A stretch of 62,000 bases of DNA from Gnetum montanum (taxonomy: Eukaryota; Streptophyta; Gnetopsida; Gnetales; Gnetaceae), in contig MNCI01017913.1 in assembly GCA_015680685.1 (NCBI GenBank), positions 2,280,544 to 2,342,543 on the forward strand. The letters run 5' to 3'. Under the pieces are notes generated by a model. It was not told the DNA's origin, ran no database searches, and saw only the letters and a list, made by a program, of their open reading frames with translations. How positions within the stretch are numbered: the stretch's first letter is position 1; each line of letters opens with the position of its first letter. Shown piece after piece: positions 43,429 through 55,555 of this stretch. The translations under genes and the position numbers were made by a program.

Positions 43429-44330
43429 TTTGCAGAAGTTAATTCCAGCAGGAACAGAACAGATTTGGGCTCGGCTCTGTAACATGTGTCTCTGCTCTCA
43501 CCGATCAGTAAAAGATGTTTGAAAGGATTACTGTGTGAGCTGAGCTGAGCAGAGCAATGTATGTTTGTTGTGTGGATTCTTGCCTCTTTAACATATTTGA
43601 ATAGTGGAATGGCTAGGTTAGAGCTTTGAAGGTTTCCTTGATCAGTGTGCCGGATGATCCCATTAGTGTGGTTTTGAACAGTGGGTCCTGGTGCTTGGCA
43701 CTGCTGAAATTTCAACATTTCTTTTTCTGAAATGCATTTGGGTTTTGTTTGGGATGGAATTCAAGATTTTGCACAGGGAAGAGCAAATCAATTGAGTACA
43801 CAGCAAGCATAGCAGACAATGGCAGAGCAGGGAACAACATAACAGAGCCTTCCTTTTTGGCCCCACACCGCAGACAGACACAGCATTTGGCCATGCTGCT
43901 TCACAAAATGCTTTGCTTTGGCTTCTCCCTTCTCACTTCTCACTCACACAGATTTACAGAGACACTGAGATGAAATGAAATGGACTTACCCACATCATAT
44001 TTCCTTGTAGAATAACTGGCATCTCATCATCATTTGGGAAACGAATCCTATATCAATGGGATGGTCCTGTTGCTAAGACTCATGGCAAAGTTTTTTGATG
44101 TGCTTTAATACCAACGGCCGATCACTTTCGGAGATGTGAGAGTGACCGTTCTTGTATTCTCAATTTGCAAACATTCTGTGGGATACCACACCTGATTCAA
44201 GTCAAGTTCAATGAAATATTGTTAAGGCAGGTGGCATCAACAACTTTTTGGTGATACCGAATTGCCGAAAGCCCTTGCTGCCTCAAAATAAACAGACAAT
44301 GCAAGCAAGCAGGTCGGTACCAGTCTTTTA
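43429..44330 (-). promoter_or_regulatory. Upstream region of the receptor-like protein gene
   Basis: This holds the presumed 5' untranslated region and promoter on the minus strand. Composition stays GC-rich to about 43950 and then falls, which suggests the host-gene island ends there. Short frames on both strands (for example 43881-43663) have no domain. I cannot place a TATA box with confidence. Confidence 0.4.
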
Positions 44331-44850
44331 CTTTTAATATACAATATTACTTCTAACTTTCAAAAATCAAATATTATTTCCTGGTTTAAATAGGATTTTG
44401 AAAGTACAAGTAATGTTGTAAATCTTGGTTTTAATTTTGTACCTCCAATGAAGCATTTTAAAAAATTATTTATAATAAGATAAAAAAATTTAAAAATATT
44501 ATTTAACAATACAGCTTATTTTCACGAGTCAGAACAAGTCTGTAAAATCTTGGTTACATATCCAACACGGAGAACGATATTCAAAATCATCTCTTTTAAC
44601 AGAAGTGTCCGAAGTGATTTGGGCTAGGTTGAATGGTGTGCTGTTTCGGCGAGCCACGATGAAAAAAGATTATAGACAAAAACGGAATATTATTTAGCTC
44701 TACCCGGGCATTCTGAATGAATGGTAATTAGTCTCTTACCAGAAAATATATATCTGTTAACGTTAAATTGTTTGCTTTGGGAAAATCGAACTCAAAACAT
44801 GGCCTTTCTTTTAAATGGAGAACCAATTTGTTGTTGTTGCTGCTTTTATA
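44331..44850. other. AT-rich intergenic sequence
   Basis: No gene or element is recognised. A (TTG)n tail-like run lies at 44828-44841 (TTTGTTGTTGTTGCTGC), and the plus strand has AATCGAACTCAAAACATGG at 44786, the complement of a tRNA B-box-like word. Confidence 0.35.
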
Positions 44851-44851
44851 T

Positions 44852-45048
44852 GTATTAATATAAGGGATCATCATTTGGAATGACGGTAAGGTGTTTGTTT
44901 CTCAAGTTCAAAACTTGTGTTTAAGCTTGGGCACAACCACTCAAAGAGATTATAGACTTTCATTCATCTACCAACTCTTCCAAGACCCTGTTTAGCAAGA
45001 TGAGCACTATGGCTCCAAATGATGATGATCCTTTATATATACTAATAA
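44852..45048. mobile_element. MITE-like inverted repeat of about 200 bp
   Basis: The left end GTATTAATATAAGGGATCAT, continuing CATTTGGAA, is matched inverted by CCAAATGATGATGATCCTTT, continuing ATATATACTAATAAC, at 45014-45048. The arms are about 30 bases with small insertions. The interior contains no coding sequence. No clear target duplication is visible. Confidence 0.45.
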
Positions 45049-45084
45049 CATTTGCTAGTAATAGGCTAAGCAAGGTAGGCATCA

Positions 45085-45165
45085 TTTGCACATTGTCCAC
45101 CAGAATCAAACCCATGACTTAGAGTTTCCAAATCAATAGTCATACCACTAGGCTAAGACCTCATT
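45085..45165 (-). mobile_element. tRNA-like SINE head (possible)
   Basis: The minus strand reads GAGGTCTTAGCCTAGTGGTA, then after about 28 bases CATGGGTTTGATTCTGGTGG. The first contains a fit to the pol III A box (TAGCCTAGTGG) and the second to the B box (GGTTTGATTCT), at a tRNA-like distance. This is the usual head of a tRNA-derived SINE. Body and tail are not defined, and the neighbouring inverted repeat may belong to it. Confidence 0.4.
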
Positions 45166-45252
45166 AAAGAAAAGATGGCTTATATTGTGCTTTGAAGGGA
45201 AGTTACTTGGATGAATGGATTAATATTATCAAAGTTTTTCATATAAAGGTTT

Positions 45253-45348
45253 TGATGAGTGGTGAGTACCCCTACACTCAACCATACGAATCACTAAGCA
45301 CTCATGCACTATCCGGTCGAATTTCATGGACTCTATGCCTTTTGATAC
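45253..45348 (-). repeat. 3' LTR of element B, left piece
   Basis: It starts TGATGAGTGGTGAGTACCCC, the same start as the LTRs of element A, and continues ACTCAACCATACGAATCACT. It is interrupted at 45349 by the Tekay element and resumes at 55556. Confidence 0.85.
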
Positions 45349-47833
45349 TATTACATCCCATCTGGAGATAGTAGGTATGGTCATACGCTTATGATTTATA
45401 TATTACATGTGGAGTCCTAGTGGGTTGTTGGGGACGAGTTAATGCAATTTATATGTTATGAGGCTTTGTCTTTATGTTACGATTATGATGTCTTTACATG
45501 TTTAGCTAACGTGATTATGTACACTAGCCCTGTGTGATGTGTTAGATAAGTGATGTTGCTGGCAAGGGTGTTGGATTGGGGTACAAGAGCACCTATTCAG
45601 TATGTCCTTATGCTTGATGTGTGTTTTCAATATTTAGGTAGTTGCACTATAGCACTATGTTGTATGATGTTCGGGTATGGTTTTGGCATGTGAATGTGTA
45701 GAGCATATGATAAGGATCTTGTAGGTTCATATGGATTTTGATTTGAAGTCTCGATGTGTTTGTTATGCATAATTGAAGTTCATAGTATTAGTTATGGAGG
45801 AAAAAAATATATTAGCTTATGAAAATGACCTAGTTAAAAAGTAAAATAAAATAAAGTTAAAAAAAAAGTAACGTTAGGTTTCACATGATGTGCACCAAGG
45901 AAAAAAAACAAAGGCTGCATGTATATTTTTTTTAACATATGCTTAAAAGCATTATTTTATTTTTATCCTTTTTCTATCACCCTTTTGCATTGCTACCCAT
46001 AAAAATATGGTTTTGTCTATTTTCTTTTGTTTTTAGGGAAATAGAAATGCAATGGAGCTTGTTTTCTAAATTCCAAGCTTTGTGGATAGTTATTGCTTGC
46101 TCTAAACCTGGATTTAGGATTAGTGTAGTCATATCTACATAGGTGCAAAACTTGTGGGCATGTGGGGTGGATAGCTCAAAGATTGAGCTTGGACATATTA
46201 TTTTATCTATTTCCTGAAATTGTCCAATTTTGGTTACGAATGATGTATTAATATATATGTGATGTATGGTATGATGTGTACTTATAGAATACGATATGTG
46301 ATGTTAATGAGACTTGTATGATTGGAATATGATATGCGAGGCCTATCAAAGCAGGAGCGTTTTTGGGAGTTCCAATCCTTCCTGGTGGGAATTAAATATT
46401 ATTTAATATTATTTTATTACTCAAACTTTGAATGTGCATAACTTTGCTTCTAGGAGTCTGATTTAGGTAAAATTAATATTGTTGAAATCGATTTGGGAAG
46501 TACTTTTTAATCATGGGATTAATTTTCTCTTCAGGCATATATGATTTTGAAGGTTATTTGTATAGAAGTACATGTCATTTGAGAAAAATGGTATTGTTTT
46601 GTCATATCAAGGTATTCATGTTGTTTTGTCAAATTGTGGTATTATTTTCATGGAATGACTGTAACTGTTAGGGTTGGATATGTGTGGTTATGTTTGTTTA
46701 GGTGTGTTGTGCTTATGACACGTGTTAGCTTAAGCTAGCTGAAATGTATACATGTTTTCATGACAACATTTGTGATGGTCGTTGGCAGGTGGTGCTAGCA
46801 TAAGGGTGTGGACCAATTGGTGATGACACCCTGGAGGTTATATGAATTGACCCCCACTACATTGCATCGGTGAGGCTCCTATCTTAGGTTTCATCCTAAG
46901 AGTGGGAGAGTGTAGGTGTGTTGGTCCCTACGGCTAGTACATGGCATAGATGTGTTTGTCCCTATCACTAGTCCTCTAGAAGGCTAGTGGTTGCAGGTCA
47001 TAAGTTGATAGACCCTAGCATTAGCTAGATAAAGAAAAGACTAATAAAAGACCTGCAGGCAATGGCTGTTATGGGTACTCATGGCAATGTTTCACATGCT
47101 ACACTGAGCATAGATATGTTAGTGATCACATGGGCTATGTATATGATAGTATTTATTTGTAAGTCATATCATTGATAATATGTGTTCTGATGACATAGGC
47201 ACGATAGATGATATTCGACCATGGCTTTATCTATGATTATATGATAGTATGTTAACATTATGGGTGATATGGTACGTGTTGTTTTGAGCATGCGTAAGAC
47301 TAACAGTTGTTGAAGGTTGCCTTGTATCCCACTCTCCTCTACTGCAACACTTGTTGACTATCTAGTAGGGGAAGTGTAAAGGCTTTCCATTCAATTGTGT
47401 ATTGACTTTATTTAAATTAAAAGTGAAAGGTGCAAGAGCCTAGATGAGCAAGGAGAGGGAGAGTACAGGAGGAGAACATCTTTAGTACTTGGTTAATATA
47501 TATTTTCATGTACAATAGTATGGACTATGTATCATTGTATGAAACTCTCTATGCTCTTATATATACGATGATGATGTTTATGTGTGTTTTTTTTTTGTAT
47601 TTTAGTAGAGTAGTGCATAGTTTGATTTATGTAGAGACATGCATTTTTATAAATTGAAATGTATGTTTAGTTTTTGGTGTGAGAGGAAATTATTGTGCAG
47701 TTTGACCTTCCTTAATATCATGTATTCTACACATCATTGGTTTTTATTTTATTCTGTTTTAGTTATCATGCTTTTATTGTATGATTACTTGATCCTAGGC
47801 ATCACCCTACCCTAGCTAAGGTAGGGTGTTACA
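45349..47833 (+). repeat. 5' LTR of the Tekay element
   Basis: A 2485-bp partner of 52931-55555. It starts TATTACATCCCATCTGG (first TG changed to TA) and ends GTAGGGTGTTACA. Compared with the 3' LTR it lacks about 140 bases after AGGTGCAAAACTTGTGGG (46142-46160) and a shorter piece near 46050. Confidence 0.9.
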
Positions 47834-47835
47834 TT

Positions 47836-47854
47836 ATGGTATTGTAGCTAGTTT
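47836..47854 (+). other. Primer-binding site of the Tekay element
   Basis: TTATGGTATTGTAGCTAGTT follows the LTR end. It is a decayed form of ATGGTATCAGAGCCAGG, the initiator tRNA-Met site used by most plant chromoviruses; three differences are of the C-to-T or G-to-A type. Confidence 0.7.
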
Positions 47855-48475
47855 ACTTTGATGTTATATGATGGTTGGGGTACTCAGCCATTTATGATTT
47901 TAGGTTACAAAGATGTATAGTAGATGTGGCCATGATTCTAGTGGGGCCCATAGACCAGAAGGACCTAATGATGGATAGGAGTAGCCTCCTCAAACATCTA
48001 GTAGTGGTCCTACAAATAGGCAACCAGAGCTTATACAACAACTGTTACAGATCCTCTAGAAACATGTTGTAGCTAGTGATGCTCTCGTTCCCATGATTAG
48101 GGAAGAGAGAAGTGGTAGTGATGGTGGAGGCTCAGGAGAATCAAACAAGTAGCCTATTAATAGAAAACTAGTAGAGCAGTTTCGGAAGTTGGGACCTTCT
48201 AAATTTGATGGCACTAAGGATCCCAATATAGCTACTGAATGGTTGGAGGAATTACAAAAGTCTTTTGATTTGATAGGTTGTTCATCAGTTTAGTAGACTC
48301 ACTTGGCATTTTATCAATTGGTTGGTACTGCCTAGCATTGGTGGATGACTAAAGAGTGGGCCAAGGGATGGACTAGTCAAGAGGTGACATGGGATGATTT
48401 TTTGGCATCTTTTAGAGGTTGTTATGTGTCTACCCAATATGCATAGGCCAAGGAGGGCGACTTCTACCATTTGTA

Positions 48476-49030
48476 TTAGGGTAGCTAATTTTTGGTGGAA
48501 TATGATGGTCATTTCTTTGAGTTGAGTAGTTATGTATCATAGTTGCATACAGATGCTTGGGCACGATCGAATAGGTTTGTTCAAGGTTTAAGACCATCTT
48601 TGAAGGATCACCTATTATCTCTCAAATTGACTTCCTATGATGAAGCTAGAGAAGTAGCCACGGATTTAGAGAGGAGTCAGTAGGAAGATACAATGCATGG
48701 AGAGAGGCCATAGGGGCAGAAAAGAGGACTGACATCTAGAGAGAGGCTTGGCCCATCTAAGCAAGCTTGTGGCCATGGAGGAGAGCACCCAACACTCGTT
48801 TGTGATCCTACTGTTGGAGTTAGTCATGGAGCTATTGTTTGTTAGAGATGTGGACAACCTAGTCATTTGTAGAGGGATTGCTAGAATTTTTTTGCATGTA
48901 AGCAACTAGGGCATCAGGCTTGAGAGTGCCCAAAGCAGGTAGGTAGTAGTGGAGGAGGTAGAGGCTAAGGATAGCAACCTTTAGTTCAAGATGAACATGG
49001 AGCACAGGTCACTCAGCTTGCAAGAGGGTA
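48476..49030 (+). repeat. 555-bp tandem duplication, copy 1
   Basis: Matched by 49031-49585. Shared phrases include TCATTTCTTTGAG, GATGAAGCTAGAGAAGTAGC and GGCCATGGAGGAGAGCA. The boundary word TTAGGGTAG occurs at both starts. It lies within gag. Confidence 0.85.
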
Positions 49031-49585
49031 TTAGGGTAGTTGGTTTGTGACAGAGTATGATGCTCATTTCTTTGAGCTAAGTAGTTATGTACCACAAATG
49101 TAGACAGATGCTTGGGCATAAGCAAATAGGTTTGTTCAAGGTAAAGACCATCTTTGAAGGATCACCTATTACCTCTCAAATTGACTTCATATGATGAAGC
49201 TAGAGAAGTAGCCATGGATTTAGAGAGGAGTCAGTAGGAAGATACAATGCATAGAGAGAGGTGATAAGGGCAAAAAAGAGGATTAACATCTAGAGAGAGG
49301 CCTAGCCCCTCTAAGCAAGCTTGTGGCCATGGAGGAGAGCATCCAACACCTACTCATGGTCCTACCATTGGAGCTAGTCATGGAGCTATTGTTTGTTATA
49401 CATGTGGGCAACTTGATCATCTGCAGGGGATTACTAGGATTTTTTTGCATGTGAACAACTAGGGCATCAGGCTCAGGAGTGCCCAAAGTAGGTAGCTAGT
49501 AGTGGAGGAGGTATAGGTTGAGGATAACAACCTTTAGTTTAGGGTGGATGTGGAGCACTAGTCAATCAGTTTGGAGGAGGGGACC
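49031..49585 (+). repeat. 555-bp tandem duplication, copy 2
   Basis: The second copy carries a two-to-three-base deletion after TTGTTCAAGG compared with copy 1, which shifts the gag frame, and several C-to-T type changes. The end is less sharp than the start. Confidence 0.8.
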
Positions 49586-49629
49586 AATGGACTCAAGGAT
49601 GGGTGTATGCCTTGACAGACTAGCCTTTG

Positions 49630-52600
49630 GATGTGCAGCCAAACACAATGATGGAGAGGAAAGGTACAATTTTGGATTTTACTGTGTTGATGTTATTTGA
49701 TCCAATTGCTAGCCATTCTTTCATAGATCCTATAGTTGCACATCATGTAGCTCTTGTATGTCATTCTTTTTCTCCTAGGTTGATAGTATCTTCTGCTAGG
49801 GGTCATGAAACTTGAGTTGATCAGGTGTGTATAGGTGTGCTAGTAGAATTGGAAGGTGTGTAGTGGGTTACTGATTTACATGTTATGGATCTTGGGGTAT
49901 ATGATGTAATATGGGAATGAATTGGTTGTTGTAGTTCAATGCTAGTTTGGACTATCAACGAAAGCTCCTATGATTACAATTAGTTGATGGTGCTCAAATT
50001 AAGGTACAAACTCATCTAATGACTATGCACCTAGATTTGGTCTCCTCTAAGATGTATTATAGGATGGTTCAAAAAGGGGATGAATGCTTTGTGGCAAAAA
50101 TCTATAAAATAGATATGATGGAGATAGATCAAATTCCTGTGGTTCACGAATTCTCTAATGTATTCTAGTTAGAATTACCAAGTTTTCCACTAGGGTGAGA
50201 GATTGAGTTTGAGATCAAACTTAAACTTAGTATAAAGCCTATTTGAAAGGCTCCACATAGGATGTCTTCTATAGAGCTAGCAAAGCTAAAGATTTAGCTA
50301 TAGGAATTGTTGGATAAAGGCCTTATTCGATCCACTATATTACCATGGGGATGCACCGATGCTATTTGTTAAAAAGAAGGATGGGGGTTTGTGGTTATGC
50401 ATAGATTATAGGTAGTTAAATTAGGTGACTGTGAAAAATAAATATCCTCTACCATACATTAATGACTTGTTTGACCAACTTTGAGGAGTTCATGTATTCT
50501 CAAAGATTGATCTCAAGTTTGGGTATCATCAAGTGTAGGTTCATGAATAGGATGTGTCAAAGACAACATTTAGAACATCGTATGGCCATTGAGGAATTGG
50601 TGCTACCCTTTGGGTTGACAAATGCACCAATAGTTTTCATGCATCTCATGAATAGTGTGATGTAGCCATTCCTAGATTAGTTTGTGATTGTGTTCATAGA
50701 TGATATCTTAGGATATTCTACTAATGAGCAATTGCATGCATAGCACTTGCGGATGGTCTTACAAACTTTGAGGAGTACCAACCGTATGCTCAACCATCCA
50801 AGTGTTCATTTTGACAATAAGAGATTTAGTTCTTAGGACATTTGGTGTCAGGAATTGGTATCTTTGTGGACCCTACAAAGATTGCAGTCATTCATGATTA
50901 GCCTATGCGCAATCAGTAGTGGAGGTACAAAACTTCTTGGGATTAGCAGGATATTACTAGAGGTTTGTGAAATATTTTTCTTACATAGCATCTCCTTTGA
51001 CTTGATTGTTAAGGAAGGAGGCTAACTTTACTTGGGGCCCAGCTTGTCAAGCTGCATTTGAAAAGTTGAAGCATATTGGTGACTACTCTAGTGCTAATAT
51101 CTTCTACACCAAGACATTGATATGATGTTAGTACTAATGCTTCAAGGAAAGGATTTGGTTATGTGTTGATGTAGGATGGACATATTGTGGCTTATGCATC
51201 CTATCAATTGAGGCCACGTGAAACTGGATATCTTGAGCATGATCTAGAGTTGGATGTTGTGATATTTGCATTGAAGATTTGGTAGCATTATCTATATGGG
51301 AAGCAAATTACTATTTGGATTGATCATAAGAGCCTCCAATATCTTATGAGTTATCCATAGTTAAACTTGCGACAATGTAGATGGATGGAGTTGCTTGCTA
51401 ATTTTGATTTCATTATTAAATATAGGCTTGGGAAAACTAACAAAGTAGTGGATGCATTGAGTAGGATGGTGAGTAAGCTTAATAACACAACAATCCAATT
51501 AGATTTGTAAGAGTAGATACAAGAGCAACAATGCCATGATCCTTGGTGTCAAGAATCGAGACAACAAACTACCTTTGATGGACCACTCTCTATGGATAGT
51601 CATGGAGTATTATGGAAGGATGATCAAGTATGTGTTCTAGAAGCTCTACAAATTTAGTTGATGGATGAAGCCCACATGAGTAGATACCAAATGCATCTAG
51701 GTAGTCCAAAAATGTACTAGAGTTTATGATAGATGTATTAGTGGCTTTGTATGAAGAGGAATGTAGGAGAGTATGTATCTTAATGTTTAATTTGCCAGCT
51801 TGTGAAGATACAGCATCAAAGACCTAGGGGATATTTTCATTCCCATGATATTCCTTAGTGGAAGTGGGATGCTATTGGTATGGATTTCATTATTGGTCTT
51901 CTATGAGCTCGTAGTATTTGTGATGCTATATTAGTAGTTGTTGATTTTTTGACAAAGTTTTTCCATTTCCTTACCATACAATCATTAGTAAGTGTAGTAG
52001 AAACTGCACATCTCTTTCTTGTAGAGATAGTACAGTTGCATGGTGTGCCATAATGGATTACTAGTGATAGAGATGCTTGATTTATGTCACATTTTGGCAA
52101 GCATTTCAAAAGGAGATGGGTACAAAATGAATATAAGTTCAGCATATCATTCACAAACTAATGGCAAAATTGAACGAGTGAATCACATTCTAGAAGACAT
52201 GTTGAAAGCCTATGCTAGAGAAGGCTGGGATCAAATGCTACGATTAGCTGAATTTGCATATATTAACAATTATTAGGAGAGTTTGCAAGTAGCACCATAT
52301 GAGATTTTATATGATAGGTCATGTAGAACACCTTTATGTTGGGATACCATTGAAGATCATCAACAGGTGAGCATAGATTTAGTAAGGCATACTACAGAGT
52401 AGAATTAGCAGTTTCGAGATAGATTAAGAGCTACACAGGATAGGCAAGTGACATATGCCAACCAATGTCGAAGGACACTAGAGTTTGCAGTTGGAGATCA
52501 TGTATTTATTTGTTTCTCCTTTGAAAGGCCTTACTCAATTTGGCCAAAAAGGGAAATTGTCTCCTAGATACATTGGTCCATTTTAGGTGTTGCAGCAGAT

Positions 52601-52905
52601 TGGGAGAGTGGCCTATTGGATCGCATTACCTCCTCATTTAGCACATGTCCATGATGTATTTTATGTATCTATGCTATGATGTTATGTGCTTGATGAACAT
52701 CATGTGCTTAACCATTTAGGACTACAACTCTAGTCTAATGTCAGTTATGTTGAGCAACCGGTAGAGATTGTTGATTGTATGTTGTGACAACTAAGTAGTA
52801 AAGTTGTACCTATGGTCAAGATTTTATGGAGTAGACATGGAGCTTTAGAGGTTACTTGGGAGGTGAAGACTAAGATGCATGCAGCTTGTCCTAAGATCTT
52901 CTAGG
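49630..52905 (+). pseudogene. pol of the Tekay element: PR-RT-RH-IN-chromodomain
   Basis: Protease core LFDPIASHSFIDPIV at 49693-49735 (active Asp kept, Gly changed to Ile). RT from LELPSFPL near 50170, APHRMSSIELAKLK near 50250, catalytic FIDDIL at 50692-50709, GLAGYY-RFVKYFS near 50945. RNase H with [20 protein letters not shown] near 51195-51250 and DHKSLQYLMSY near 51325. Integrase with MDFIIGLL near 51880, TSDRDA near 52065 (second Asp kept), NGKIERVNHILEDML near 52160, then a chromodomain-like end (PVEIVD, VPMVKILW, GALEVTWEV; 52760-52870). Chromodomains guide integration to marked chromatin. There are at least twenty stops, many TAG at expected Gln, plus frame changes near 50350-50900. 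Confidence 0.88.
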
Positions 52906-52913
52906 TGAAAGAT

Positions 52914-52930
52914 TCTCAAGAAAGGGAGAG
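52914..52930 (+). other. Polypurine tract of the Tekay element
   Basis: AAGAAAGGGAGAG directly precedes the 3' LTR start TGTTACATCCC. This is the expected plus-strand primer. Confidence 0.8.
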
Positions 52931-55555
52931 TGTTACATCCCATCTAGTAACAATAGTTATGGTCATACACTTATGATTTATACATTATGTCTAGAGTCTT
53001 GGTGGGTTGTCAAGGATGAGTTAATGTATTTTATATGTTATGAGGCTTCATCTTTATGTTGCAATTATGATGTATTTACATGTTTAGCTAACATGATTAT
53101 GTACACTAGCCCTATGTGATGTGTTAGACAAGTGATGTTGCTGGCAGAGGTGTTGGATTGGGGTACAAGAGCACCTATTCCAAATGTCTTTATGCTTTAT
53201 GTGTGATTTTGATATTTAGGAAATTACACAATAGTACTATGTTGCATGATGTTTGGGTGTGGTTTTGGCATGTGAATGTGTAGAGCACATGATAAGGATC
53301 TTGTAGGTTCAAATAGATTTTGATTTGGAGTTCCAGTGTGTTTGTTATGCATAATTGAAGTTCAAAGTATTAGTTATGGAGGAAAAAATATATTAGCTTA
53401 TGAAAATGACTTGGTTAAAAAGTAAAATAAAATAAAGTTAAAAAAAGTAATGTTAGGTTTCAAGTGACATGCACCAAGGGAACAAAACAAAGGTTGCTTG
53501 TATATTTTTTTAACATATGCTTAAAAGCATAGTTTTATTTTTATCCTTTTTCTATCATCCTTTTGCATCACCACCCATAAAAATCTAATTTTGTCTATTT
53601 TCTTTTGTTTTTGGGGAAATAGAAATGCATAGGAGCCTATTTTTCTTCCATTTTTCTTTTTGATCTCTTCTTCTATTCTATATTTTTCTGAATTATGAGC
53701 TTTATGGATAGTTTTTGCTTACTTTAAACCTAGATTTGGAATTGCTGTAGTCATATCTATGTAGGTGCAACACTTGTTGGGAGTGAAACAAATTCCTATA
53801 GGATTTTTGAGGGTTTTCTACTTATTTCAACCTTTATGCCCAACAATTTTAATTGGTAGGTTGTCTTTACCTTTTCCTTGTATTTTTGTGTTGGATTAGT
53901 GTATATGATTATGTGATGTGGGCGTGTGAGATGGATAGCTCAAAGATTGAGCTTGGACATGTTATTTTGTCTGTTTCCTGAAATTGTCCAAGTTTGGTTA
54001 TGAATGGTGTGTTAATATATATGCGATATATGGTATGATGTGAGCTTATAGAATATGATATGTGATGTTGATGAAACTTGTATGATTGGAATATGATATT
54101 TGCAGGGCCTATTGGGGTGCAAGTATTTTTGGGAGTTCCAATCCTTCTTAGTGGAAATTAAATATTATTTTATTACTCAAACTTTGAATGCACATAACTT
54201 TGCTTTTAGGAGTCCAATTTAGGTAAAATTAGTGTCATCGAGATCATTTTGAGAAGTGCTTTCTAATTGTGGAATTAGTTTTCTTTTTGGGCATATATGA
54301 TTTTGAAGGTTATTTGTATAGAAGTACATGTTGTTTAAGGAATATGGTATTGTTTTGTCATATTGAGGTGTTCATGTTGTTTTATTGAATTGTGGTATTG
54401 TTTTCATGTAATGACTTCAACTATTAGGGGTGGATATGTGTGGTTATGTTTTTTTTGGGTGTGTTGTGCTTAGGATATGTGTTGGCTTAAGCTAGTTGGA
54501 ATGTGTACATGTTTTTGCAATGATGCTTATGATGGTCATTGGTGGGTGGTGCTAGCAAGAAGGTATGGACTTGTTGGTGATAAGGCATCTTGAAGGTCAT
54601 ATGAATTGACCCCCACTATGATGTATCAGTGAGGCTCCTATCGTAGGCCTCATCTTGAGAATAGGAGAGTGTAGGTGTGTTCATCCCTATGCTGGCACGT
54701 GACATAGGTGTGTTCGTCCGTATCACCATTTTTCCAGAAGGCTAATGGTTATGAGTCACAGATTGATAGACCTTAACATCGGTTGGATAAATAAAAGACT
54801 AATAGAAGACCTATAGGCAATGGCTATTATGAGTACTCATGGAAACACTTCACATGCTACACTAAGCATGGATATGCTAGTGATTACATGGGCAATGTAT
54901 ATGATAATATCGGTTTGTGAGTCATATCATTGATAATATGTGTTTTGATGACATGGGAATGATAGATGATGTCAAATTGTGGCTTTATCTATGATTGTAT
55001 GATAGTATGTTAACATTATGGATGATATGGTATGTGTTGTTTTGAGCATGCGTAAGACTAATAGTTGTTGCAAGTTACCTTGTACCCCACTCCTCTCCTC
55101 TAGGGTAACACTTGCCAACTATCTAGTAGGGGAAGTGTAAAGGCTTCCCATTTAGTTGTCTACGCATAGGAGCCTAGACAAGCACAAAGAGGGAGAGTAG
55201 AGGAGGAAAAAATCTTTAATGCTTGGTTAATGTATATTTTCATATATAGTAGTATGGACAATGTATTGTTGTATGAAACTCTCTATACTCTTATATATAC
55301 AATGATAATGTTTATGTGATTTTTTTGTATTTTAGCAAAGTAGTACATAGTTTTATTTATGTAGAGACATTCATTTTTATAAATTGAAATGTATGTTTAG
55401 TTTTGGTGTGGGAGGAAATTGTTGTGTAGTTTGACCTTCCTCAATATCATGTATTCTACACATCATTGGTTTTTCTTGTTTTAGTTATCATGCTTTCATT
55501 GTACAATTACTTGATCCTAGGCATCACCTTGCCCTAGCTAGGGTGGGGTGTTATA
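52931..55555 (+). repeat. 3' LTR of the Tekay element
   Basis: 2625 bp, starts TGTTACATCCCATCTAG and ends GGGTGGGGTGTTATA. It keeps about 140 bases (near 53780-53920) that the 5' copy has lost. Both copies contain TTATATATAC followed about 60 bases later by TTTTTTTGTATTTTAG (55290-55340), a possible promoter or processing region. Confidence 0.9.

Larger units (their letters stand above)
47870..49600 (+). pseudogene. gag of the Tekay element with internal duplication
   Basis: The reading frame contains FDGTKDPNIATEWLEELQKSF (about 48205-48265), HLAFYQLVGTA...WMTKEW and VTWDDFLASFRG, the gypsy capsid core, then a zinc-knuckle region (C-RCGQPSHL-RDC, CKQLGHQA-ECPK near 48845-48935). A second copy of the last third follows: 49031-49585 repeats 48476-49030 with a step of 555 bases and about one difference in ten. 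The second zinc knuckle is frame-shifted. Stops (mostly TAG) occur throughout. Such a long internal repeat is not part of the normal gene. Confidence 0.8.
45349..55555 (+). mobile_element. Full-length Tekay/Del-type Ty3/gypsy chromovirus
   Basis: A 10.2-kb element on the plus strand: 5' LTR 45349-47833, primer-binding site, gag, protease, RT, RNase H, integrase with chromodomain, polypurine tract, 3' LTR 52931-55555. It is bordered by GATAC (45344-45348) and GGTAC (55556-55560), an imperfect 5-bp target duplication. LTRs of about 2.5 kb and a C-terminal chromodomain fit the Del/Tekay branch. In the first 250 bases the LTRs differ at roughly one base in eight by eye. All coding parts contain stops. 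It splits the LTR of element B and is therefore younger than B. Confidence 0.9.
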
